Positions 1-10,854 of a DNA stretch of 64,000 nt are shown one piece after another. A model generated the notes under the pieces. The model was given only the letters and a program-made list of their open reading frames with translations. It was not told where the DNA came from and searched no databases. Source of the DNA: Anarhynchus alexandrinus (taxonomy: Eukaryota; Chordata; Aves; Charadriiformes; Charadriidae); contig VUYV01000125.1 of NCBI GenBank assembly GCA_008711295.1, positions 1,776,788 to 1,840,787 on the forward strand, given 5' to 3'. Each line of letters begins with the position of its first letter. Position 1 is the first letter of the stretch. A program made the position numbers and the translations under genes.

Positions 1-806
1 TTACTCATGAGGAAGATATCCAGGAGGAAAAAGCTCAGATACAATGGAGGCAGGGACAAAAGAGGTTAAGTAAGCACAGCCAGAAAATGTAATCATGTTA
101 CTGCTGTGGTGTTTTCTAAAAGGACCCAGGGAGCTTGTCTCCACCTTAATTCATGGTTCCTACCCCTGCATTGCGAACTCAGCATAATACTCAATTTTCT
201 CACCTGGCGCGCAGAATGAGAGAATTCAGGAAAGTCCCAGAGCTACGTGTTGTTTCCACAACCCTTCAGGTCTACCTCACATGTGTCAAATCACGGGGCC
301 GGGCTCGTTTCCCCCATTGACTCTGGGCTCCATGCGCCCTGGCTGAGATGACAACTTACAAAGATTCTCCATGCAAGTCTTCTTGCACCAGTGAGAGGAA
401 ACCTGAAACTATACCAAAAACAATTAAAAACATAAAGTATGTTAAATACTTCTATTTAAAGTTAATTTAAATAGAAGTATTTCATGTATTTAAAGTATTT
501 GTTATATACCATCAAGATTAAAAGCTATGGTAAAAATAAGCCTCAAAACTTGAGTCTCATCGTATTTATAATGTGAACTGTATAAGTTCCAGAGCTCAGA
601 ATCATCCCTACTGCAGCTCCATTAAGAGGGGAGAGATCAAATATCAGGAGAATATCCTGTCTAGTCAAGTCAAGGTTTAGCTAATGTTACCAATAACAGT
701 TCTACCACTCACTTCTTGCATGGAAAGGGAAAGATAATCATACATTACATTAATTATTCTTATCAATATTGTCCTCAACACTTAGCTAAGCTCTCCCGGG
801 CAGAAT
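1..806. repeat. Direct duplication, copy A (806 bp)
   Basis: This block is repeated at 1217-2022 with a constant offset of 1216. Reading the two side by side I see only two differences, both transitions: T150 versus C1366 and A162 versus G1378. Copy A ends exactly at a lone N (807). Near-identity, two transition-type differences and a gap at the copy end fit two alleles or overlapping contigs that were placed in series instead of merged. A genuine recent tandem duplication is the alternative. No coding content is recognisable in it. Confidence 0.93.
444..482. repeat. Perfect 17-bp inverted repeat, 5-nt loop
   Basis: The left arm at 444-460 (AAATACTTCTATTTAAA) is the exact reverse complement of the right arm at 466-482, with GTTAA between them. 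The arms are A+T rich. The same structure recurs at 1660-1698 because it lies inside the duplicated block. It could form a cruciform or an RNA hairpin; no function is shown. Confidence 0.9.
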
Positions 807-807
807 N
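807..807. other. Assembly gap (single N)
   Basis: A single N sits precisely where copy A of the 806-bp duplication stops matching copy B. One N probably stands for a gap of unknown size rather than one ambiguous base. Any reading frame crossing it is not meaningful. Confidence 0.9.
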
Positions 808-1216
808 TCGTGAGTTATCACATGAAAAATACTTTTTCTTTCTATATCTAGCTGTCTCCAAGGGAAAAAAAAAAACCAAAACCCAAAGAAAAAAACTTAA
901 AATATTCTCGAAGAGAACTTTTTTACTGAAGTTCTATTACTGCTTTGGAAAATGTTTGTTTTTAAAAACTTGTCCTCTTCAAACATCTCCCTATGTAACC
1001 TAGGAATTTGTCTAGATGCCCTGGATATTGCTAGGTAGCCCAGAATAGCTACAAAAACATTTCAAGTAGTAGCCTGGTTTCTGTGACAGAAATGTTAGTC
1101 TTCCAGGTTGTAAGTATTAGCAGAGTTCTCCCAGGAACAGTGACGGGGGAACATTAAGGGGGTTTCTTCTCTTTGCCATGAAAGAGTGGAAGTATTTGAG
1201 ATGTCTCTTTCTCCAG
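808..1216. other. Unique spacer between the duplicate copies
   Basis: This 409-bp AT-rich stretch separates the two copies. It has A-rich tracts around 869-900 and no recognisable gene or repeat. If the duplication is an assembly artefact, this segment should also lie directly upstream of base 1 of this window. Confidence 0.6.
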
Positions 1217-2022
1217 TTACTCATGAGGAAGATATCCAGGAGGAAAAAGCTCAGATACAATGGAGGCAGGGACAAAAGAGGTTAAGTAAGCACAGCCAGA
1301 AAATGTAATCATGTTACTGCTGTGGTGTTTTCTAAAAGGACCCAGGGAGCTTGTCTCCACCTTAACTCATGGTTCCTGCCCCTGCATTGCGAACTCAGCA
1401 TAATACTCAATTTTCTCACCTGGCGCGCAGAATGAGAGAATTCAGGAAAGTCCCAGAGCTACGTGTTGTTTCCACAACCCTTCAGGTCTACCTCACATGT
1501 GTCAAATCACGGGGCCGGGCTCGTTTCCCCCATTGACTCTGGGCTCCATGCGCCCTGGCTGAGATGACAACTTACAAAGATTCTCCATGCAAGTCTTCTT
1601 GCACCAGTGAGAGGAAACCTGAAACTATACCAAAAACAATTAAAAACATAAAGTATGTTAAATACTTCTATTTAAAGTTAATTTAAATAGAAGTATTTCA
1701 TGTATTTAAAGTATTTGTTATATACCATCAAGATTAAAAGCTATGGTAAAAATAAGCCTCAAAACTTGAGTCTCATCGTATTTATAATGTGAACTGTATA
1801 AGTTCCAGAGCTCAGAATCATCCCTACTGCAGCTCCATTAAGAGGGGAGAGATCAAATATCAGGAGAATATCCTGTCTAGTCAAGTCAAGGTTTAGCTAA
1901 TGTTACCAATAACAGTTCTACCACTCACTTCTTGCATGGAAAGGGAAAGATAATCATACATTACATTAATTATTCTTATCAATATTGTCCTCAACACTTA
2001 GCTAAGCTCTCCCGGGCAGAAT
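1217..2022. repeat. Direct duplication, copy B (806 bp)
   Basis: This is the second copy of 1-806. It continues without a gap into a run of T and then into a CR1/L3-type relic from about 2034, so copy B is the one joined to ordinary downstream sequence. The 17-bp hairpin is present at 1660-1698. Confidence 0.93.
1660..1698. repeat. 17-bp inverted repeat, copy B
   Basis: Same hairpin as at 444-482, with identical arms and loop, carried by the second copy of the duplicated block. Confidence 0.88.
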
Positions 2023-2033
2023 GTGTTTTTTTA

Positions 2034-2320
2034 TTATATGTCTGTTCAGGAAAAGCAGGAAGCAATGAAAATAAGTAGAGGTCTAGAAAACGTGACCTGC
2101 CAGGAAAGAATTAAAAAAACCCTGAAGTTGTTCAGTCTAGAGGAGACTGGTGGGAGACATGGTAATAGTTTTCAAATACAAAGCAGACAAATGGGAAGAG
2201 GAAAAGAATCAGATTTTCTCTATTTTCTGATGGATGTGACAAGAAGTAATGGATTTGAAGTAAAGCAAGGAAGGTTCAGCAGGATAAAGCTCTAGGGCTA
2301 TAATGATCTTTCCTCCACTT
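2034..2320 (+). mobile_element. Ancient CR1/L3-type LINE relic (ORF2 C-terminal end)
   Basis: The plus-strand frame open at 2023-2295 reads like the far C-terminal part of CR1-superfamily ORF2, after the reverse transcriptase core. It shows an AMKISRGLEN block, then KLFSLEE (CR1: [12 protein letters not shown]), then DVTRSNGFEVKQGRF (CR1: RTRGNG-KL-QGRF). The order of these blocks matches the family. The usual pattern after SLE(E/K) is degenerate and the 3' octamer tail is not visible, so this is an old copy. It lies just after the duplicated block, but the match comes from inherited family patterns, not from a host gene. A chance reading frame is unlikely because three blocks occur in the right order. 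Confidence 0.72.
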
Positions 2321-5300
2321 GCCAGGGGAGACTGAAAAATCTCTAGAGCTATGCCTACACTAGTAAATAAAACAGTGCTCAGGAATATTCCCAGACACTG
2401 GAATTTCACCATCAGCAGTGTCAGACCATCAGACCAGGGTACCTGACATGCCTCTGTCCCAGCCAAGATGCTCACAAACTCCTCTAGGAGGTAGTGCTTA
2501 TGAGATGGATCGTCCCAGGGGCCATTCCCACGCACAGCCCCGAGGAGCAGTTCACTTCAGGACCTTTCCATTGCACTTATTCTCAGAGCCTAGCAACATT
2601 CCTGGGCTTATTCAGTGCACTCTTGTACTAACTGAGGAGCAAGGATCATACACGTGTATGTGTACCTTTTGTATGCAAGGAGTGATCCCACAGAGGATAC
2701 AGTTAAGGAAAAACAATGACTGAACTTACTGAAGTATATATTCCATACAGCACTGCTACGTTCCAGCATTGTCCATGTGCAAATTCCTCACTTCTTTAGT
2801 TATGCGTAGTATTGATTGCTTTTCAGAAAAAAGTGCGTCTAGATGGCCCATGAGTCTATTCAAGTGGGAGGTTATAGCACGTGGAAGACACTTTTTTACA
2901 TTATTTAGCTAAACCTCTGAGCACAGGAACTGTACAGAACTCATCTCAATTCTTTTGTGGTTTGCGGTTTTGCAAGCTGCATTTTCCTTTCCCCTTAACA
3001 ATGTTCCCCAGCCATCTGAGAGTCAATCACCATCTTTGCAACCTAACAGCCCCAAACGATGAAGGACAGCCACAAGAGACCAAACTTTACCGCTCTTTCT
3101 AGATTCTGTCCCTCCCAGCAGCCCTGCTCAGGGTGCAGGTGCGAGGAGGAGAGGCATCCGCAGATTACCTTCAAGCCAGGAGAAGGACTGCCAGACAAGA
3201 AGAAAAAGAAATCCCTTCCTCCCTTCAAACTTGAGTGCCTTTTGCTTTCTGGAGCACACCTGCATTCTCTCAAACGTAGGATATGTGACTCCTAAACCAA
3301 AGCAGACAAAACCAATCAACAGAAAACAGTTATTACTTGCTAGCATGTGGGAAAAAAAAAATGTCACTTACTGCAGTTTATTTTTACTTATTGCTCCTGT
3401 TTATTTTATCACTTTTTTTTCTCTTTTATTTCATTAGCAAATGCACAAAAAGAACATCTGCTCGGAGAAGGACTTGCTCTGAAATGCATCTTTAAGTACC
3501 ACTTCTTGTTCAGGATTTAAGCTAAAGTTGCCCTACTCCAAAAGCTGTTTTATCAGGTAGCTATAATCTTAAATCATATGGCCTTTCCTGATGCACATCA
3601 TTAGAAGAAGACGTAATAATGTATAGCAGACTAGACATAGAAAAAACCTTTTCTTATCTAACAACATTAGCATTTTGGATGTTTTTAGCTTCTTTATTAA
3701 GGGAGGAAAGGTAGAATTTCACAGTCAAAAAAAAACTGAAAAAAATATGTTTTCCAGGTAAGTAGAAACATATGTATTGTCCACCACCCTTTTAACTTCA
3801 ACCATGTTTTCCCCTCTATGTTACATTTTTAAACAACCACATTGACCTGGAAAGCCAGGTTTAAGTCTCAAAACCGAATGTCTCATCAATTTTAAGTTTT
3901 TTCTCCCCTAAAATATTTCATGCAGTGGGATTCATCTAAGCTGAACTACTCCCAAAAGAAAATCTCAGTTTCCATATGTCAATGAAGTTTCCTAAATCTA
4001 CCGCTGCTTTATTGCAGGAGTAGACGACACTCCACCCTACTCATCAATGCAGACTAACGAACAGGTCAGGCTCTACCCCTTCCTGATCCTGCAGCAGCAT
4101 TTGTGAACCATCTGCATGGAGAGGAAGCCGGACGAGTGAACACAGCTGTCAAGAGAATTTGTGTTTCCCTCTCCTCACTCGCACCATATGCATCCCAAAT
4201 CTCAAAATAGCCTGTCAGATCCACAAGACACTTTGTTCCTTGCCTAAATTGTCCCCTCTGGAGCAGGGACGCTGAGTGAAGAGGTAATGTTTCTGAGGGA
4301 GATGAGTGAGACATGGCCATCAGGATTAGAATAGCTGTTGAATAAGTAAAAATGCTTAAATGGAGGGAAGAATGTATTTTACACTCACACAGACTCCAAA
4401 AAAGTGTTAATTTCAGTAAATTCTAAGCGACTTGAATGGAAAAGGTTTATTCACCATACTCTAAGAAAGACAGAGGTTGACAGGTAGCACACAATGCAAA
4501 AGCAAAGATTTTATCTCTTCTTATTTTAATAAAATCCTCATTGTCAATGATAGAGCTTCCATAATTTCTCATAGGAAAAGTCAAAAGCCGTGGTCTGGAG
4601 AGAAATGTTACAATTAGAGTCGGATAGAAATTTTCCAACCTAATTTTTTTTCCATTAGAAGAATGCCGATTCCATGAAATCAACACGCTCCCACGGTACA
4701 TTTTGATTTCATCAAATACTTAGAAGGAAACCAGCTGCCTGGTTCCCTGCCAGTTTGCCTGCCTGCCCAGCAGCCCACCTTGCAGACGGCCATAGAGCCA
4801 GGACCCAAGAGGCACAAGCCACCGCATTCAGGACTTCTCCGCTCTGCTCACAAAGACACTGAGACTCAGGAGATTTGCAGCCTAATCTCCTGTTTGCACA
4901 GCAAAAAGCATGTAGCTGCCTGGGGCCAGGGCTGACTGGAGGCGCAGCATCAATTTTGTTTTGAAAACACGTGGAAGGAAATGTTCCATCCATGAGACAT
5001 TTTAAAAGTTTGTTCCAGCGTAGAGCTTTTTTGTTTGTTTGTTTTTAGAATTTCCCACAGAGCAACACCTTAAATGCCAATACAGCAAAGTCACTACCAG
5101 ATACAGTCATCACTGATTTTGGGTTGGGGGAGATACATACATTAGATTTATAAGAGGCAAATTACATCACATTTACCAACAGCTCCAAGTGTCCTGTGAA
5201 ACATAGAAGAGGGCTAGGGGGAAATACACAAGGACCTGTAAAGTCAAAGACTAACCGAACAGGATAGCAGGATTCCTCATTAACACACCCTGAGTGAACA

Positions 5301-7607
5301 AAGACAGTACACCCTGCTGAGGACAGAACGTGAGGACAGAATGGAAAAAAAAAAAAAATTGTTCAGGAAATAAGCTTTAGAGACAGCACCATCTTGGTGA
5401 AAGAACAGGAGTGAATTATTAGCGACATAAAAGTCAGCCAGGAAAACGTCTTGGCCAAGGCTGTGATTTTTTGAGCTGTGCTTCAGGATCTTCAAAGAGG
5501 GATCCCACGACTCCTGAGCAAAGGCTGTAATGAAATCTGAGCAAGTGGAAACCTTTTATCAGAGAGTCTAGAGTCACTCAGAAATACAAGGAGGCAGAAA
5601 TACATGTATGGTTCCTCGTCTTCCAGCTGTAATAGTTATTGGGCAGTAAATGATGGAGCAATTAACAAAGAGTAAATGGGGTTCACCACTGGAAAGTAGT
5701 TGTCACATCACCTAAGGCAGACTTTAAATTATACACACGCTGGTAAATGAGAGCAGGAATCGGGGCTACTACAGGACCTAAAGAGCATCAGGCAAGCCTT
5801 TTGCCCCTACAGCTCAGACACAGGGGTGCATATCATCTTTAATATTTTTTTGCTTTAAAAAAACCCATAATCTACAGGTTTCTTCCTACACGGTTTTTAA
5901 TTTTTTGTAAGGTAAGAGAAAGCTTCAGAATAGAAAGGACTCATCATTCATTGCCATGCAAAACCATAAACAAGCAACACTGCTGGGAAATTCAAAATGT
6001 TGCTAATGGATCTTCCCAGCCTACAGAATCTTCAGCAAGCCATCTCAGCTGCAAAGATCAGTATAACAGAATAACGTGGCTAAAGGCTCCTCTTCTGAAA
6101 GGCCAAAGCCAAGGTAAGTGAGTGCAACTCTTACTCAGTAATTATTAAAGATATAATCAAACATAGTTGTACTGAATTGACAGACTTAGAGAACAAATTG
6201 CCTCAAATCTGAGGCCACAAGAAAGGCAGAGTCCAGAAATTACTGTGTTGAAAAGAAAGCCTGTGAATTAATCATGTAAGCATACTAAAACATTAATAGT
6301 TTTGAACACTGAAGGTGAAAGAACATTTGTTCACCAAAGGTCACTCTTCCAGCTCAGGGGGGAATTTTAAAGAACACATGTTGGAAAATTTGCCTCAGTA
6401 TTTGTGTTATTTCACCCCTGGGCATCGTTTGCAGTGTAAAGCAATTAGTCTGGTAGCCAATGAGCATCCTGGTGTTGAAGCCCTCCAGGAAAAGTCAGCA
6501 TCGCTTAAAGTAACAATACCTCACTGCTGGACCCTGGTTCTCATGAATAAGTATTTACTCTTCATTAAAAAAAAAATAAAATTATTCCAGGCTAGAAACT
6601 GAGCAACCCAGACTGATATAAAAACTACAGATCCGCTGCCAGCAGCAGAAAGGCAACTGCAACCGTGAACTTTGAAGCCATCACCTTTGGAAAGAGGGGA
6701 AAATTAATGACAACATTGTTTTAACGGGTGGAGGTCAGTGTGAGCGCATGTCTGGAAAAGAAGCCACTGACCAACTTTTCTGAAACAAACGCTCAGTGTG
6801 AACAGGGCATCCCACGCCCAGCTATGATTTTACAAGGATTTCTGTAAAGGAAATATAATCGGAGCGGCTGTGACAAAGGACGTGGTGAAATAATTAAAGG
6901 GAAAGTCTGATTGCCATCCAAACACATTTTACTATTTCCTTCACTGTCAGTTTAAAAGAAAACGTAATGTAAAATAGTTTTTTTCTCATTTAGCTTTATA
7001 TAACGGAGGCAATAGTAATCTCCTTGGAATTTGGTGCCTCCTCAATGTTTATCACACCATTTATCATCCAGATTTCCAGCTTGCAGAGATGTATAATATG
7101 AAACACAACTGTTAAATCACATTACTCTGCTGGCAAGAAATGCCAACTATTATATGTAAAAGGAGTTCAGTGACTGATTTATTCAAACAGTTACATTAGT
7201 TACTTAATGTGACCAAAAAGGCAAAAAAGGTTTTAACTATATGAAGGTACCCTGTATGAGTGTTTCTAATGTGAATGCATAATCGACACATACTGAAAGT
7301 TATTTTTATAACCACTATGCTGTACACAATATGTATATACACATATAACCAATATGTGGAGCATGTTTTTTCCAAATATGTGCCCCATATACTTTTTTTT
7401 TTTTGCAACTATAGCGATACAAAGCATTGTTAAGCCATCCTAAATAGACAGTTTCTGATTCCCCTTTTGCAGAAGAAGCTTTCTTCAGAAAAACTCTCCT
7501 GGCGATCCACTAAAATAGTGTACACTGAGACCATGGCTGGCCCATGCTGAGTTTTGCACACTTCCAATTTCTGGAAGACCCCTTGAACAATTCCCTGAAG
7601 GAGCTGG
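2321..7607. other. AT-rich non-coding DNA, nothing recognised
   Basis: No open frame here exceeds about 110 codons and none resembles a protein family I know. Short features are an A13 tract at 5345-5357 and a T12 tract at 7393-7404. The part around 6650-7150 is free of recognisable repeats and carries homeobox-like words (AATTAAAG, TTTATCATCC); it could be a conserved non-coding element, but this is only an impression. Confidence 0.55.
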
Positions 7608-7681
7608 ATGTACATACTGTATGTACATTAATATATGCAGATTAATGTACGTACTGTATGTACGTTAATATATGCAGATTA
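7608..7681. repeat. 37-bp tandem repeat, 2 copies, palindromic core
   Basis: Units 7608-7644 and 7645-7681 are each 37 bp and differ at two positions, both A in the first and G in the second (unit positions 7 and 20). Unit 1 contains a stem ATGTACATA/TATGTACAT around CTG. In unit 2 the two G residues break that register but create another, ACGTAC/GTACGT. Both changes fit decay of CpG to CpA in unit 1. Confidence 0.9.
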
Positions 7682-10600
7682 CTTACATATGTGAACATAA
7701 GAAATAATATAATGACTATCAGAAATCTTCTACTGCTCTCATCGTATACAGTATTGAGTACTTAGTGCTGTAGAGTGGCTTATCTGTGTAAAAGAACAAC
7801 ATCTTCCCCTGTTCCCCATGGGAGTTAATTAGTGGCTGCAAGCACATCTTAGGTATTTTGTGGGACTGGCACACTACTAGAAGATGAAAATACAAATTTT
7901 CTTCTTCATATTACAGGGGTCTCCCAGGTGCTATATAGTTTTGCCTGATAACTAGTTACAGACTCTAATGGTCACAGACCATATACTTACTTAGACTGCC
8001 TTAAAGCAGGATTTGCAATACTAAACAATAACATAAGACTCCAAATCTGAGTTATTTAAACTGCAGGTTCCCAAAACACATAATCACAGGGAGAAAAAGA
8101 AAGAACAAAACCATGATCAGTGACCTAAGCATTCATAGGTGGCATGGAGGTAGGTGATGAAGAAGCAAGGACCTGAAGACGTTCACTGACTCAATTTCCC
8201 ACCATCAGATAAGTGCTACATCAGCTTCACAAACCCCTCCAGCCTTCATGTGTCCAAACTCCTCTTCTGCCTGCCTTCCACAAGTGGAGTATGAAAGCAA
8301 TGCAAAGTCAACCCAGGAAGACATCAAAATCTAGGAAATATAAAACTGATACATAAAATGTGTGGTGTGGAAGAGGGATTGCTGGAGCTGGGCCAAGGCA
8401 GCAGGGACAGCAGGGCTGGGGAGCCTTGGCAGAGGTTGCCAGGGAAGTCAGAGGGACCCGAGGTTCCACGTGGACCAAGGGCTTATTTCAGTGTGCAGCT
8501 CACATCATATAACCAAGGAAGCCCGCAGCCCTTCAGCACAATGCTCCCTGCAACACAGCAGCGGGGGGGGGGAAGCTGGAATAGCTTAGCTTGTTCTGTG
8601 TAAGACTTCTTGTTATAATAGCCCAATGTTTGAGAAAAAAGATGCAACAGCACAGCTAAACACGGAGCTTGTAAGACCACCGCCCACTCATAGCCGAGCC
8701 TGTGCGAATGACAGGCTGGGACAAATGAATGACAAGCTCCTTCAAAGGCTGAAGTTTGTTTGCGTGCTTGTTTTCAAAGCAACTTGCACCAAATGAAGAG
8801 CTGTCGAGCTGACAGACTACTTTGTGTACTTGAGGTTTGGTTGTGTCAAGGTGTTCACAAGGGGAAGTGATTCACTCACATCAAACCCCCGGTCAGAGCC
8901 CACCCTCCCTAAGTTGAGGACTACCCAAGTTTCCACTCCCCAGCTATGTGACATGGTAGAGGAGTTGAAAAAGTATCCAAATTTCTACATAGTAGGTAAC
9001 ATTGGGTGCCACAGAGACACAAAGTAAGAGAGAGTCCGTTTTAAGAATGACAAGAAAAAAAATAGTCTATGGTAACCGCTAAGTAATAAAACTGTCAAAA
9101 TGTTGGAAAATAGACTGTGTCTGCAATTTCTCTCACCGTACCCATTAGCTACTAAACCTCCCAACATTTCACAGCACAACCACAATTCCCATCTTATTAT
9201 AACAAAGGGTATAGTAGGGATTACAAAAATTTAGGAACCGCATGGCACCCTTTACCTAACAGCAGATGCATTTGAACTGTGGATCTACTATTTTCACTGT
9301 TGTAGTTATCAAATAGTCACCTCTGTAATAAAACACTTCATGGTAACCGCAATAAGCAGCTAAGAGGAAAGAATTATACAATCAGGAAATGGGGAATAAT
9401 CACTGAGGTGGCAGAGGAACCAGAAGGTAATATGGGATTGTAAACCTGCTAAAAAAAAAATATCATACACAACTATTTGATGCTAGGGGTCTCTATGCCA
9501 GAAGGAGCAGAACAGGATAACTGTATCGATTTGAAGTGAAGAAAATGTGGTTGAAACGTTAGGTACGTTTTTCTCACACCAGGGAAGCAATGCATGCATA
9601 GAGAAATCATGCAAACCTCATTACCAAGCTTGCGGAGATCAGTGCAGGCGGGTGCCCCCGCGCAGAGGAATAGGCTAAGGGCCATCTTCACTTCTCTTCT
9701 AACCATGCATTTCTCTGACCAAAGAGCAGTAAAGACAAGAAGCTTAGTTTTACATTGATGAGCCTTGTGCCATGGAACTCATGCCATCCGGTTCAGCTGG
9801 TGGTATTTTGTCCCTTCTGGTTAAGATTCAGCCACTCCTGAGAAATCACAGTGCATCCCCCATCAGCCAACTCTGATGAACGTTCTGAGATTTACGAAAA
9901 CAGCAGACAAGTCTAAGGCTGCAAAGTACCGAGTTTTTTGGGTTGGGTTTTTCAAGGGAGCGGAGGTGCCATGAGGTTAGAGGAGAAGCTGTTCCCTAAA
10001 GCTTTTCAGTGACAAATATGACACTTGAAGTCATTCTGAGTTGCTCTTGCAACGGTCGTTTTGATATTCAATGTACAAGGAGGGGGAGGGGGAATACCAA
10101 ACAGAACAATAATCACAAAACACCTCTTTTATACTTTTACATTTTTTTATACTCATTCTCCTACATTTGTACACCTACACTCATTTTCTAAAACAAATCT
10201 AAACTAAATCTTTCAGAGGTATTTTTTATTAAAAGTAAAATCAAGGTTGCAAGAAACAACAGGGAAAAAGAAAAGCAGGATAGCTGGAAATTCTGTGAAT
10301 TATGGTTTAGGAGTAGAAAGACGAACAACAAGAAAAATACACTTTTAAAAAAGAAAGTGCAAAAGCCATGCAAGAAGCAGAGTCTATAAGTCCCCTTCTC
10401 CATCCTATGAATTGTTAACCTTGGCAGTTAGTAACTGACTCACTGCAAATTGGATTCCAACCAAGTAAAATAATAAGCAGGGTTGCAATCAAAGTCTACA
10501 TTCTAATAATGCTGAATAAAATACTGAGAGAGATGTACAAACATAATCTATCATCGTGTAAGCTCCTTTTTTCCCCCTTTTTTTTGCTTTTTTTTTTTAA

Positions 10601-10796
10601 GGTGAATTTAATGCTTATGAATGCTTCCAGATTTATGAATCCAGACTGAAGTTTTTTGGCTTTTCCTCATATAGGGACAGACAAAGCATCCAACATTTAC
10701 CTAATCAGCGTGTAACATCCACCTAGGTGGCTGGAAAACCCAGCACAAAGAGCTGGCCCAAAGGCCAAGAAGTCAAAAGCCCTATGTTCACTGAAA
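7682..10796. other. Non-coding DNA, nothing recognised
   Basis: There are no coding frames of note. A G9 run lies within 8563-8573. The stretch 8690-8830 lacks repeats and looks more even in composition than its surroundings, but no motif identifies it. Confidence 0.5.
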
Positions 10797-10854
10797 TCAC
10801 AGAATCATAGAATCATAGAATGGTTTAGGTTGGAAGGGACCTTGAAGATCATCG
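10797..10854 (-). mobile_element. CR1 3' end stub
   Basis: On the minus strand this gives the terminal CR1 3' sequence: the block TTGGAAGGGACCTTGAAGATC (plus-strand reading) preceded by two octamer-like units AGAATCAT. CR1 copies are commonly 5'-truncated to very short pieces by target-primed reverse transcription, and this copy keeps only about 58 bp. Its near-consensus tail suggests a fairly young insertion. CR1 normally makes no clear target-site duplication, and none is seen. Confidence 0.93.

Noticed and set aside
716..1003. 95-codon plus-strand frame
   Set aside because: It runs across the N at 807, which is an artificial junction.
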